Assembly (NCBI GenBank): GCA_001804065.1
Contig: MHFG01000015.1
Span: 1 to 33,488, forward strand
Direction of reading: 5' to 3'
Source of the DNA: Omnitrophica bacterium RIFCSPHIGHO2_02_FULL_46_20
GTDB lineage: Bacteria; Omnitrophota; Gorgyraeia; 2-01-FULL-45-10
DNA length: 33,488 nt
The translations under genes and the position numbers were made by a program. This document shows, one piece after another, positions 8,848 through 16,996 of this stretch (position 1 is the first letter of the stretch; every line of letters starts with the position of its first letter). The notes under the pieces are model-generated. The model was not told the origin of the DNA and did not search any database. It saw only the letters and a list, made by a program, of their open reading frames with translations.

Positions 8848-10038
8848 TTAACTCGTTAGTCCCGATACGAATCCGGAGGCCCATGCCCACGCGAGATTGT
8901 ATCCGCCTCTCCTACCGGAAACATCAAGGATCTCTCCGGCAAAGTAAAGGCCTGTCACTAATTTCGATTCCAAAGTCGATTCTTTGATATCTCTCGTGTC
9001 AATGCCCCCGCTTGTAAGATATGCCTCGTTCCAGCCTCTTGTCCCCGTAACCTTAAATAACCTGTTCTTTAACGTATTTATTATATTTTCCGCGCCGCGC
9101 CTCCCTAATAAATCATTAAATGCCGTCCCGAATTTATTTGGCAGGATTCCCGTAAGGAGATCATCCGCTTTCCACCCTTTATCTATCCTTCTTTTAATTT
9201 CAGATTTTAGCGTTTCTCTATCCATAAATGGAACCATGTCTATGGACACACAGACATCTTTTTTATTATCTCTGTTTATCGCTATAGAGATATCTTCGCT
9301 TATATCAATAATCGCCGTGCCGGATAATCCATATTTTGTAAAGAGCAGGTCGCCGTAAGATTCATAGCCTTCTTTTCCGCCTACGATAGATTTGGCTGAG
9401 GCGAATATCTTCTGGCCCTGCAGCGCATGACATAACCTGTCCTTTACAAGCAAAGGAGACGCTGCCGGCACCGGTTCTATTATTTTGTGGCCAAATTCTT
9501 TAGCCAGCTTATAGCAATTCCCATCTGAACCTAACGCGGGATATGATTTACCTCCGCCCGCGATCACCAGTTTTTCGCATTCTATGTTTTTATTTCCATT
9601 TGACGTTGCCACGAACCTTCCCTTGGAATATGAAATGCGGCTTACCTCGAAATTCACCTCGACAGGCACCGATAGTCTTTCGAGCTCCATCTCGAGAACC
9701 TTTAAAACCGATGAGGATTGATTTGTTATTGGGAAAACGCGGCCGTCTCTTCTTGAGTAAACTTCCAATCCAAGTTCTTTAAAGAAATTATAAGTAGATA
9801 TCTCCCCGAATTTTTCGAATATTGACCTTACCATGTTCCTGGCTGTTTGGTTATAAAATGATTCGTTTAATTTTTCATTCAGAATGTTGCATCTGCCGTT
9901 ACCGGATACTAATATCTTCCTGCCTATCCGAGGCATTCTCTCGCATATGATGACGTCCTGACCCACGCGCTTTGCGCTGATAGCGGCAACAATCCCCGAT
10001 GGGCCGCCGCCGATAATTAAAGTAGAGAACTTTTTCAT
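8848..10038 (-). CDS. HI0933/YhiN-family NAD(P)/FAD-dependent oxidoreductase (paralogue 2)
   Basis: LIIGGGPSGIVAA, GRKILVSGNGRCNILN, GLYFAGEILDVSGRRGGYNLAWAWASG. Confidence 0.9.
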   Translation of the reverse strand: MKKFSTLIIGGGPSGIVAAISAKRVGQDVIICERMPRIGRKILVSGNGRCNILNEKLNESFYNQTARNMVRSIFEKFGEISTYNFFKELGLEVYSRRDGRVFPITNQSSSVLKVLEMELERLSVPVEVNFEVSRISYSKGRFVATSNGNKNIECEKLVIAGGGKSYPALGSDGNCYKLAKEFGHKIIEPVPAASPLLVKDRLCHALQGQKIFASAKSIVGGKEGYESYGDLLFTKYGLSGTAIIDISEDISIAINRDNKKDVCVSIDMVPFMDRETLKSEIKRRIDKGWKADDLLTGILPNKFGTAFNDLLGRRGAENIINTLKNRLFKVTGTRGWNEAYLTSGGIDTRDIKESTLESKLVTGLYFAGEILDVSGRRGGYNLAWAWASGFVSGLTS

Positions 10039-10050
10039 TTTATACTAACC

Positions 10051-10698
10051 TTATATTGTGATGAATTCTTCCATATCGCCTGGCAATCGAGATGAAAATT
10101 TTAGTTTTTCCTTAGTAATGGGGTGAATAAATTCTATCTCTTTTGCGTGAAGCGCCGCTCTCTTGAACCTTAATTCAAAATCCTTCCTGAACGCATATAC
10201 GCTTTCGCCTACCAATGGATGCCCGATATCTTTTAAGTGAATGCGGATTTGGTTTGTGCGTCCTGTGACCGGCTCTACTTCCAAAATGGTGAAATCTTTT
10301 CGCCTCTCTAACACCTTATATTTTGTAGCGGCCGGTTCGTGCCTATTCCTATTTCTATTATAAATTGCCTTATTTATAATATCAAAATTCTTTTTAACCC
10401 TGCCATGAGCAAAGGCAATGTAGGTCTTTTTAACTGATTTTTTTTTAAATTCCTCCATCATTAACCGCTGGCTATTCTTGCCTTTGGCGTAAATAATAAG
10501 GCCTGACGTTTCCCGATCGAGACGATGGCAAGGATGCGCGTTCGCCTCTATCCCCCTGGCGTCAAGGTCCTGGTTCAACAGGTCCGTGAGCGTGCTCGTC
10601 TCTTTTTTCGGGGTAGGTATTACCAGCATCCCTGAGGGCTTATCAACAATAATAAGCCAGTCATCTTCATAGATTATCCTGTATCGCTTGCCGCCCAT
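10051..10698 (-). CDS. RluA-family RNA pseudouridine synthase
   Basis: PCHRLDRETSGLIIYAKG and GRTNQIRIHLKDIGHPLVGE. ORF opens at 10755, but the internal Met (MGGKRYRIIYEDDWLIIVDKPSG) at 10698 is the likelier start. Confidence 0.9.
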   Translation of the reverse strand: MGGKRYRIIYEDDWLIIVDKPSGMLVIPTPKKETSTLTDLLNQDLDARGIEANAHPCHRLDRETSGLIIYAKGKNSQRLMMEEFKKKSVKKTYIAFAHGRVKKNFDIINKAIYNRNRNRHEPAATKYKVLERRKDFTILEVEPVTGRTNQIRIHLKDIGHPLVGESVYAFRKDFELRFKRAALHAKEIEFIHPITKEKLKFSSRLPGDMEEFITI

Positions 10699-10769
10699 AG
10701 CGATAAATATTATATCATTATCAGCGCAAAAAAGACAGGTATGGAGGCCCTGCATGCTAAAGGCCTAAT

Positions 10770-11594
10770 CTATTCGTGCGGGTGATGATGGTCTGGGTGT
10801 TCGTGGGGGTGAAGATGGGATTTACCCTCGTGGATATGGGTATGGCTATGTATGAGGTTATGCCTTTCTAATAATTCCTTATCCCGCAGAATATCGCGCA
10901 TATCGCCGTCTTTAATAACGATCTTGTCTTCGCTCAAGATTATAGCTCTGTCGGCAATCTCCGGCACTATGTGAATATCCTGCGTTGCGGTTATTATAGT
11001 CCTGCCTTTTTCGCTAAGCGTTGATATTGTTTCAATAAGATGACGGGTCGTTCGCGGATCCAGTCCCGCGGTAGGCTCATCCAGCAAAAATACATCTGGT
11101 TCCATAGCAAGAACCGAGGCTATCGCGACTCTTTTCTTTTCACCGATACTTAAATACTGAGGATGCCTATCCCTTAGATGCTTGATACCCATCGCCGATA
11201 GACTATTTTCCAGTCTATTACGGATATCTTTTTCGGGTAATCCTAATTGTAATAAACCGAAGAGGATTTCATCAGCCACATTAGAGTTGAATAATTGTAT
11301 GTCCGGATTCTGAAAAACTATACCGACCTTGCTTCTAAAAAAAATCCCCTCGGTCAAATCCCTCCCCAAGAATTTTATACCCCCCTTACTCGGAAATATG
11401 AGGCCTGCTAACATGAGCAGCAGCGTTGACTTTCCCGAACCGTTAGCGCCGAGAAGGGCTATGCGCTCTCCCGTTTTTATACTGACGTCGACATTATTCA
11501 GCGCGCTGAACTTATCGAGATACGAGTAAGAGACGCCCTTTAGTTCGTATAATAATTCGCTTTGCGGAACCTCTCCAAATGTTTCATCCGCCAT
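10770..11594 (-). CDS. cbiO: ECF transporter ATPase CbiO/NikO with His-rich C-terminus
   Basis: Walker A GANGSGKST, signature YLSIGEKKRVAIASVL, Walker B VFLLDEPTAGLD; tail HSHTHIHEGKSHLHPHEHPDHHHPHE. Confidence 0.92.
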   Translation of the reverse strand: MADETFGEVPQSELLYELKGVSYSYLDKFSALNNVDVSIKTGERIALLGANGSGKSTLLLMLAGLIFPSKGGIKFLGRDLTEGIFFRSKVGIVFQNPDIQLFNSNVADEILFGLLQLGLPEKDIRNRLENSLSAMGIKHLRDRHPQYLSIGEKKRVAIASVLAMEPDVFLLDEPTAGLDPRTTRHLIETISTLSEKGRTIITATQDIHIVPEIADRAIILSEDKIVIKDGDMRDILRDKELLERHNLIHSHTHIHEGKSHLHPHEHPDHHHPHE

Positions 11595-12285
11595 GTTTTT
11601 TAAACTCTCCCGTATATCCGCGCGCTACCATAGCCATATAGACTTCTTCACTCATCTTCATGGAACGCTTGAACAGATGCCCTATTCTTGAGCTTATCCA
11701 GCGCCAGGCAGCTTTCTTCTCAAAGTTCTTTATGAGACGACTTTTTAAACCCAAGTGCGTCTCTTCAAAAACTTTAACAAAAAAGAATATGTAGCGGTAT
11801 GTCATATCTAGAATCTGTATAAAAATATTAGGCACGCCCAGCGACTTCAAAGACTTAAACAACTCCCCGTGTCTTGTACTTATTGTCATGAGGACCGCGA
11901 ACGAAACACAGGTCGCTACCCTGAGGACAAATATTATTGCTGCCTGTATATTTTGCGTGAATACAGCCGGTATCGCTATAAAAAGCGTAAATAGAGGGAT
12001 AAAAAACCATACCCTCTTAATAAAGAATAGTATATTTATTCCCGAAGCCGCGGCCAGTATAATACCGGTAATATAGAGTATAATGAGATGGGATATATTC
12101 CTGACAAAACATATTGTAAGGATGAGGGCTAAAAATATTATCATCTTCAGCCTGGGATCGCGCAGTTGCAGGAATCCTTTTTTTCTCGCAATCTCTTCCG
12201 AGAAAACGGCTTCTTTGAAGAAATTTAAGGCATTCGTTATGGACTTTTCTAAAAATTTCTTATGCCAACCGTCTTGCGATAGCAT
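11584..12285 (-). CDS. cbiQ: ECF transporter transmembrane component CbiQ/NikQ
   Basis: Hydrophobic CbiQ-like protein between cbiO and the PDGLE gene. ORF opens at 12420, but internal Met46 (MLSQDGWHKKFL) at 12285 avoids the 126-nt overlap. Confidence 0.85.
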   Translation of the reverse strand: MLSQDGWHKKFLEKSITNALNFFKEAVFSEEIARKKGFLQLRDPRLKMIIFLALILTICFVRNISHLIILYITGIILAAASGINILFFIKRVWFFIPLFTLFIAIPAVFTQNIQAAIIFVLRVATCVSFAVLMTISTRHGELFKSLKSLGVPNIFIQILDMTYRYIFFFVKVFEETHLGLKSRLIKNFEKKAAWRWISSRIGHLFKRSMKMSEEVYMAMVARGYTGEFKKHGG

Positions 12286-12293
12286 GTGGGACC

Positions 12294-12596
12294 TTATTCT
12301 TTTCTGCTTAAAAATTTTCCTATCAAAAATACCGATGTTATAACGATAAAGATACCAAGCGCGGCTGATATAATATAAGAAATACCTGAACTCCCATAGT
12401 TGGGAATCGGAGCACTCCATAGCCGGGAAAATTTTTCAATCCCCTCAGGCATATATCCGATGAGCTTTCTTAGTTCGTCTAGCCCCCACTCACCCCATGC
12501 CGCCCCGGATTTAAAATGCGCCGGTAAAATTAGGCCTATCGGCGTCAATATTATCAATACTGCTATAAACAGCCAAAGCTTGTTTATAGTCCTCAT
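12294..12596 (-). CDS. PDGLE-domain protein (NikN/CbiN-type small component)
   Basis: Two TM segments, GLDELRKLIGYMPEGIEKFSRLWSAPIPNY, adjacent to cbiM and cbiQ. Confidence 0.8.
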   Translation of the reverse strand: MRTINKLWLFIAVLIILTPIGLILPAHFKSGAAWGEWGLDELRKLIGYMPEGIEKFSRLWSAPIPNYGSSGISYIISAALGIFIVITSVFLIGKFLSRKE

Positions 12597-13261
12597 AATA
12601 TAAGGCCCGGGTCATCCTTTTGTAGATACCTGATAACTAAAAATGTGATAATCGCTTCAAGCCACCCGAATAATAACATGTGCTCCAATAACATTGCCGG
12701 CAGCGCTATATTAAGCCCATAGGGACAATATAGCGCCTTGCCGTCTGACGTATGATGGAGAAGCGGTTGAATTCCGAATTGTATCCCTGTAGAAAGCGCT
12801 GCGGTATTTAGCCCGAAATATGCGCCTATTCCTGCCGCGAGAGCCCGTCTAAAAGAGTCTTTTGCGCTATTCATGCTTATAAATTTGTATATATAATAGC
12901 CGGCAAAAGGCAATATGAATGCCATGTTAAAGCAGTTTGCGCCTATCGCTGTTATGCCGCCGTCTCCGAATAGCAGCGCCTGCACAACAAGCGCGACGGT
13001 TATCATTATCATTGCCGCCCATGGCCCGAGGAGTATCGCTACAAGCGTTCCTCCGACCGCATGGCCTGTCGAGCCGCCCGGTATGGGAATATTGAACATC
13101 ATTACGACAAAGACAAAGCTCGCGCCAAAGGCAAGATACGGAACTTGCCGCGCTTTCAAATTTCTTTTGACGATCTTTGAAGCGGCAATCCATAAAGGCG
13201 CCATGACTAAATAAAAAAATCCGCCTGTTTGAGGGCTCAAATATCCGTCAGGTATATGCAT
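12593..13261 (-). CDS. cbiM: ECF substrate-specific component CbiM/NikM
   Basis: N-terminal MHIPDGYLSPQT and NIPIPGGSTGHAVGGTLVAILLGPWAA. Confidence 0.95.
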   Translation of the reverse strand: MHIPDGYLSPQTGGFFYLVMAPLWIAASKIVKRNLKARQVPYLAFGASFVFVVMMFNIPIPGGSTGHAVGGTLVAILLGPWAAMIMITVALVVQALLFGDGGITAIGANCFNMAFILPFAGYYIYKFISMNSAKDSFRRALAAGIGAYFGLNTAALSTGIQFGIQPLLHHTSDGKALYCPYGLNIALPAMLLEHMLLFGWLEAIITFLVIRYLQKDDPGLIL

Positions 13262-13313
13262 TAATATTCCCTTTTCCCGTATTGTGGTATATTTACATCA
13301 TTTTTTCCATCTG

Positions 13314-13580
13314 TCAATAGAAAATTCGAGGGGAAAATTCTCGCATGTCCATGCCACTGCTACAGCCTTTTGTTTTTAGGGCTCGAGGGTGGCAGTGTTC
13401 ATCCAATTTTAGCTTTAGTAGCTTGTTCTCTCGCCGGGCGCACTTCGTGCTTGGCGGGGTCCCGCCAAAGCGCAAGCGACGGCAGGAATAGATCATAGGT
13501 AGCAAGTCTTTTAGCCGATAGTCCCCTCTCGCCCATTCACCAAAAGGCTGCAGCAGTGTCACCCCTCGAATTTTCCATTG
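13314..13580. repeat. Nested inverted-repeat element (MITE-like or structured leader RNA)
   Basis: Outer arms TCAATAGAAAATTCGAGGGG / CCCCTCGAATTTTCCATTGA (1 mismatch), inner arms CACTGCTACAGCCTTTTG / CAAAAGGCTGCAGCAGTG (1 mismatch), GC-rich hairpin at centre. Confidence 0.75.
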
Positions 13581-13638
13581 ATGCGAAGCAAAGGGGACCC
13601 CTTCTCGCCAAGAGAGATTTTTTCTCCATTATCGCAGG

Positions 13639-13816
13639 CGGAACTTTTGTGGCTTAAGCCTGACGCTGCTGTCAAAAATTTTGACACATTATAGCGATTT
13701 AGTAAAAAATTTTAAATTCCTGAAAGAAGTTAAAATTTTGTCAAAATTTTTTCAGAATAAATTGGTATGCTTAAATGCCAATTTATGTCAGCGGAAGGCT
13801 GGCCGCAAAAGTTCCG
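13639..13816. repeat. Second inverted-repeat element with internal AT-rich hairpins
   Basis: CGGAACTTTTGTGGC / GCCGCAAAAGTTCCG (1 mismatch), then AGCCT-ga-CGCTG / CAGCG-ga-AGGCT; internal TAAATTGG...CCAATTTA. Confidence 0.7.
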
Positions 13817-13837
13817 GCTATGCGCTCCGCATGCCCC

Positions 13838-13866
13838 TTGACCCTTGCCCCATGACCCTGTATAAT
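13838..13866 (+). promoter_or_regulatory. sigma70-type promoter of comF
   Basis: TTGACC (13838-13843), exactly 17 nt, TATAAT (13861-13866). Confidence 0.85.
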
Positions 13867-13874
13867 ACCACTCT

Positions 13875-14540
13875 ATGCAGGCCATTAAAGCAATCGCAAA
13901 AAACTTCATAAATTTGCTCTACCCGCTTCATTGCTTCGGGTGCGGTAAGCCGCTTGATCCGCTTGATGAATTTCATCTGTGCGCGCCCTGCATCGGTTCA
14001 ATAAAATCTAACGCAATGCCGCCTTTTGAGCTTGAGACTGCGCCCATCAAGGCCTACTCCGCCTGCCTATACGAAGGCGCCTCGAAAGAACTTATCCATA
14101 AGTTTAAGTATAAAGACAAGACAATACTCGCAAGAATATTCTCCAAGCTCATGATTGATTGCATAGAAGAAAATCCTGAACTTGTAGATATAGACCTGAT
14201 AACCGTCGTTCCACTGCATAAAACGCGGCTGCGAGAAAGAGAGTTTAATCAGTCCCTCCTACTGGCAGGTCCCATATCGAAAAAATTCAGAATCCCCCTC
14301 AAAAATACATTGGAAAAGGCCCGAAAGACTAAATATCAGAATGAATTATCAAAAGGCGAGAGGATGACTAATCTAAAAGGCGCTTTTAAAGTTTGTGATA
14401 AGGCAGAAATAGGCGGGCGAAACATCCTTTTAATCGACGACGTTATGACGACAGGCGCAACTTTAGGCGAATGCGCGAAAACTCTTTTAGCAGGCGGAGC
14501 TCTAAGCGTAAGGTGCTTTACTTTCGCAAGGGGCATATAG
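13875..14540 (+). CDS. comF: ComF-family protein (phosphoribosyltransferase domain)
   Basis: N-terminal CFGCGKPLDPLDEFHLCAPC and PRTase motif ILLIDDVMTTGATLGECAKTL. Confidence 0.92.
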   Translation: MQAIKAIAKNFINLLYPLHCFGCGKPLDPLDEFHLCAPCIGSIKSNAMPPFELETAPIKAYSACLYEGASKELIHKFKYKDKTILARIFSKLMIDCIEENPELVDIDLITVVPLHKTRLREREFNQSLLLAGPISKKFRIPLKNTLEKARKTKYQNELSKGERMTNLKGAFKVCDKAEIGGRNILLIDDVMTTGATLGECAKTLLAGGALSVRCFTFARGI

Positions 14541-14554
14541 AAGAAGGTGTTTAG

Positions 14555-15646
14555 GTGAGAATAATCGATAGATACCTGGCTAAGGGGTTCCTGGGCTCAT
14601 TTATCTGGTGCCTCTTCGTATTCGTCATAATGGCTGTCATAATAGATATTTTCTCATTTATAGACGATATAGTAAAATATAAAATCGCATTCCAGTCCAT
14701 ATTCGCTTTCTACGTATATTACACACCTACTATATTAGTCCAGGTGACGCCGATGGCGGCGCTTCTTTCCACAATATATATGTTAAGCAATTTGAATAAG
14801 AATAATGAGATAACCGCGATGAAATCCAGCGGGATCGGGCTTTGGCGGATCATGGCGCCTTTGCTCGTGCTTGGATTTTTGGTCAGCGCTTTTGTATTCA
14901 TAGTGAACGATAAGATCATCCCGATAAGTTCCAAGGTATCGCAGATGATACGGCGTGAAGAACTCGAAAAACACAGGGAAAGCGATAAGCAGGCTAAAAT
15001 ATTAGAGAACGTGGCTGTTTATGGAACGGGAAACAGAATCGTTTTCGCGCGAAATTATGACACTATAAATAAGAAACTCGGCGATATTATAATCCATGAA
15101 CATGACGTATCCGAAAATCTCGTATCCAAGATAACGGCCCAGAGCGGCGCATGGACGGGCAGCAGCTGGAAATTTTATAAAGTGATAATGTATAAGGTTG
15201 ACAACTCGGGAAAGATAATAGGCGCGCCGGTTTTCTACAGCGAAAAGATACTCCCTTTAAAAGAGAGACCCAGAGACTTCGCTAGTAGAGAATGGAAGGC
15301 TGATTTCATGAGCTATAAAGAACTGCGAAATTATATAGAGAATTTTAGAGGATCGGGAATGAAGATCACGAAAACCTTACTGGTAGACCTGCACTATAAA
15401 ATAGCATTCCCATTTATAAGCCTGATCATAATAATGGTAGCAGCCCCTTTTGCTATGCTCGCAATGCGCGGAGGAGTGTTGATAGGGGTGGGTATGAGCA
15501 TCGTAATAGGCCTATTCTATTATGCGGTTATAGCTATATCGCTCGCATTCGGCAAGGCAGGAATATTTCCTCCGATAATTGCCGCCTGGTTCGGAAATAT
15601 AGTCTTCGCTATCCTCGGAATATATCTGCTGAAGAAGAAAGTATGA
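14555..15646 (+). CDS. LptF/LptG-family permease (YjgP/YjgQ)
   Basis: MRIIDRYLAKGFLGSF, QVTPMAALLSTIYMLSNLNKNNEITAMKSSGIG, multi-TM; GTG start with upstream GAAGG. Confidence 0.9.
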   Translation: MRIIDRYLAKGFLGSFIWCLFVFVIMAVIIDIFSFIDDIVKYKIAFQSIFAFYVYYTPTILVQVTPMAALLSTIYMLSNLNKNNEITAMKSSGIGLWRIMAPLLVLGFLVSAFVFIVNDKIIPISSKVSQMIRREELEKHRESDKQAKILENVAVYGTGNRIVFARNYDTINKKLGDIIIHEHDVSENLVSKITAQSGAWTGSSWKFYKVIMYKVDNSGKIIGAPVFYSEKILPLKERPRDFASREWKADFMSYKELRNYIENFRGSGMKITKTLLVDLHYKIAFPFISLIIIMVAAPFAMLAMRGGVLIGVGMSIVIGLFYYAVIAISLAFGKAGIFPPIIAAWFGNIVFAILGIYLLKKKV

Positions 15647-16975
15647 TTAATCAGCGCCATCGTGGCTTAGCTCTATCTCTTTCGATTCGACCCTCGGCCT
15701 TGAAATGACACGCTTCAAAGATATATGTTTTGAGGTAAGGGGCCTTGAATCCTTTACATTGAGTTTTTCGAACAAAAATTCGAACTTCTGCTCTATCTCG
15801 TCCGCTATCGCGTCCCGAGTCGCTTTGGGCAGCCCCATAATATCTTTTTTGAATTGGCCCAGCGCCTTCTTTCGAGTGCTATACAGGAACTGCTCCTCGG
15901 CCTGATCGGCCTTTTTCTCGGCCATTTGAGTTTGTTTGAGCCAATCATAAATTCTCATCTTTAATTCTTTCGGAAAGTGAGGGCTCTCATAAACTATATT
16001 CTGGAACTCTGTGGCAAGGTGCACTTCTGCCGCGCCGTTCTCAGGGAATTTCCCGAACGCTTCGGGAGGCAATGTCGACGCGCCATGCTGTACCGCGCCC
16101 GCGAGACCATATTCTTCTCTCGCTATCTTCGAGAGATTTCTTAAGGTGTCGAAGTCCAATTTTACTTGTGCGATAGTGCCATCTGGCAATACTACGCCGC
16201 CATGAGAAGTTCCGGTTTGGATGCTTACCTTGCTTATTCCGATCCTCCCCTTACGAAGCCTCTCTTTATAACCATCCATAAACGCGCGCAAATCTTCCGG
16301 AGTGGAATTTTGATGTCCGACTTCGCCGATTTCTCCGCCGACTGAAATCTCTATGCCGCGCGGCTGGTTTTGTCTTATGAAATTGGTGAGGAGGGCGCAT
16401 ACCTCATAGTTATCTTTTTGCTGTTTCCTTACACTGGGTTTTGAAAGGTCTACAAGCGTCGAAGAATCTATATCGATATTGTAGAATCCGGCCTCAATGG
16501 CTTTTAGGATAAGCGCTTTCAAACCATCAAGTTCTTTTCCGGAGTTTTCTTTGTAATTTTTAGCGCTTACCTGGAAGTGGTCTCCCTGTATAAATACGGG
16601 TCCGTCCCACCCTTCTTTCACCGCCGCCGCGAGACATACTGCCGCATATTCTACGGGCGGCTGGTCCGTATACCCTATTTCTGATTTTGCGATCTCAAAA
16701 AGAAAGGCTCCGGCATTATTCCTTTTCGCGACTCTGAATACGGCCTTAGCAAGATCATAAGCCAATGTCCTTAGATTAATTGCCGGGACAGTGAACGTGC
16801 CGGCGATTTCTCCCTTACCCATTGCCATGTAAAGAGAATTTATACTCGAAGAATAGATGCCATTTTTATACGCAATATTCGTAATCTTCTTTGCTATTCT
16901 TTTTTTCTCATCCATGTTCGGAGCTAACGCTAATTCCATGACTAAATTATCCATGTCGATTGCTCTTCTTCCCAT
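15647..16975 (-). CDS. Divergent class II (zinc) aldolase-like protein
   Basis: GDHFQV, EISVGGEIGEVGH, GTSHGGVVLPDG, AVQHGAST resemble class II FBA motifs; unusual length and C-terminal extension. Confidence 0.75.
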   Translation of the reverse strand: MGRRAIDMDNLVMELALAPNMDEKKRIAKKITNIAYKNGIYSSSINSLYMAMGKGEIAGTFTVPAINLRTLAYDLAKAVFRVAKRNNAGAFLFEIAKSEIGYTDQPPVEYAAVCLAAAVKEGWDGPVFIQGDHFQVSAKNYKENSGKELDGLKALILKAIEAGFYNIDIDSSTLVDLSKPSVRKQQKDNYEVCALLTNFIRQNQPRGIEISVGGEIGEVGHQNSTPEDLRAFMDGYKERLRKGRIGISKVSIQTGTSHGGVVLPDGTIAQVKLDFDTLRNLSKIAREEYGLAGAVQHGASTLPPEAFGKFPENGAAEVHLATEFQNIVYESPHFPKELKMRIYDWLKQTQMAEKKADQAEEQFLYSTRKKALGQFKKDIMGLPKATRDAIADEIEQKFEFLFEKLNVKDSRPLTSKHISLKRVISRPRVESKEIELSHDGAD

Positions 16976-16996
16976 CTCTAAAACTCCCTTCGAATT

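Noticed and set aside
8818-8850. GCGAA pentamer run (GAGCGAAGCGAAGCGAAATT) between the flavoprotein genes
   Set aside because: Short and not period 7; noted only as part of the GCGAAG-rich intergenic trend.
12294-12420. 126-nt overlap between the cbiQ ORF and the PDGLE gene as possible overlapping coding
   Set aside because: An internal Met at 12285 gives a normal CbiQ start and removes the overlap.
13314-13562. 82-aa minus-strand ORF MTLLQPFGEWARGDYRL...
   Set aside because: Lies wholly within the inverted-repeat element, composition follows the hairpins, no recognised domain; not called as CDS.
13314-13680. Cobalamin riboswitch upstream of cbiM
   Set aside because: GCCACTG occurs only on the plus strand, the wrong strand for cbiM, and no convincing B12-box (AGYCAGGAGACCTGCC-like) or core motif could be found.
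11584-16975. Mobile island or phage
   Set aside because: No integrase, transposase, phage genes or attachment-site pair; surrounding genes are core.
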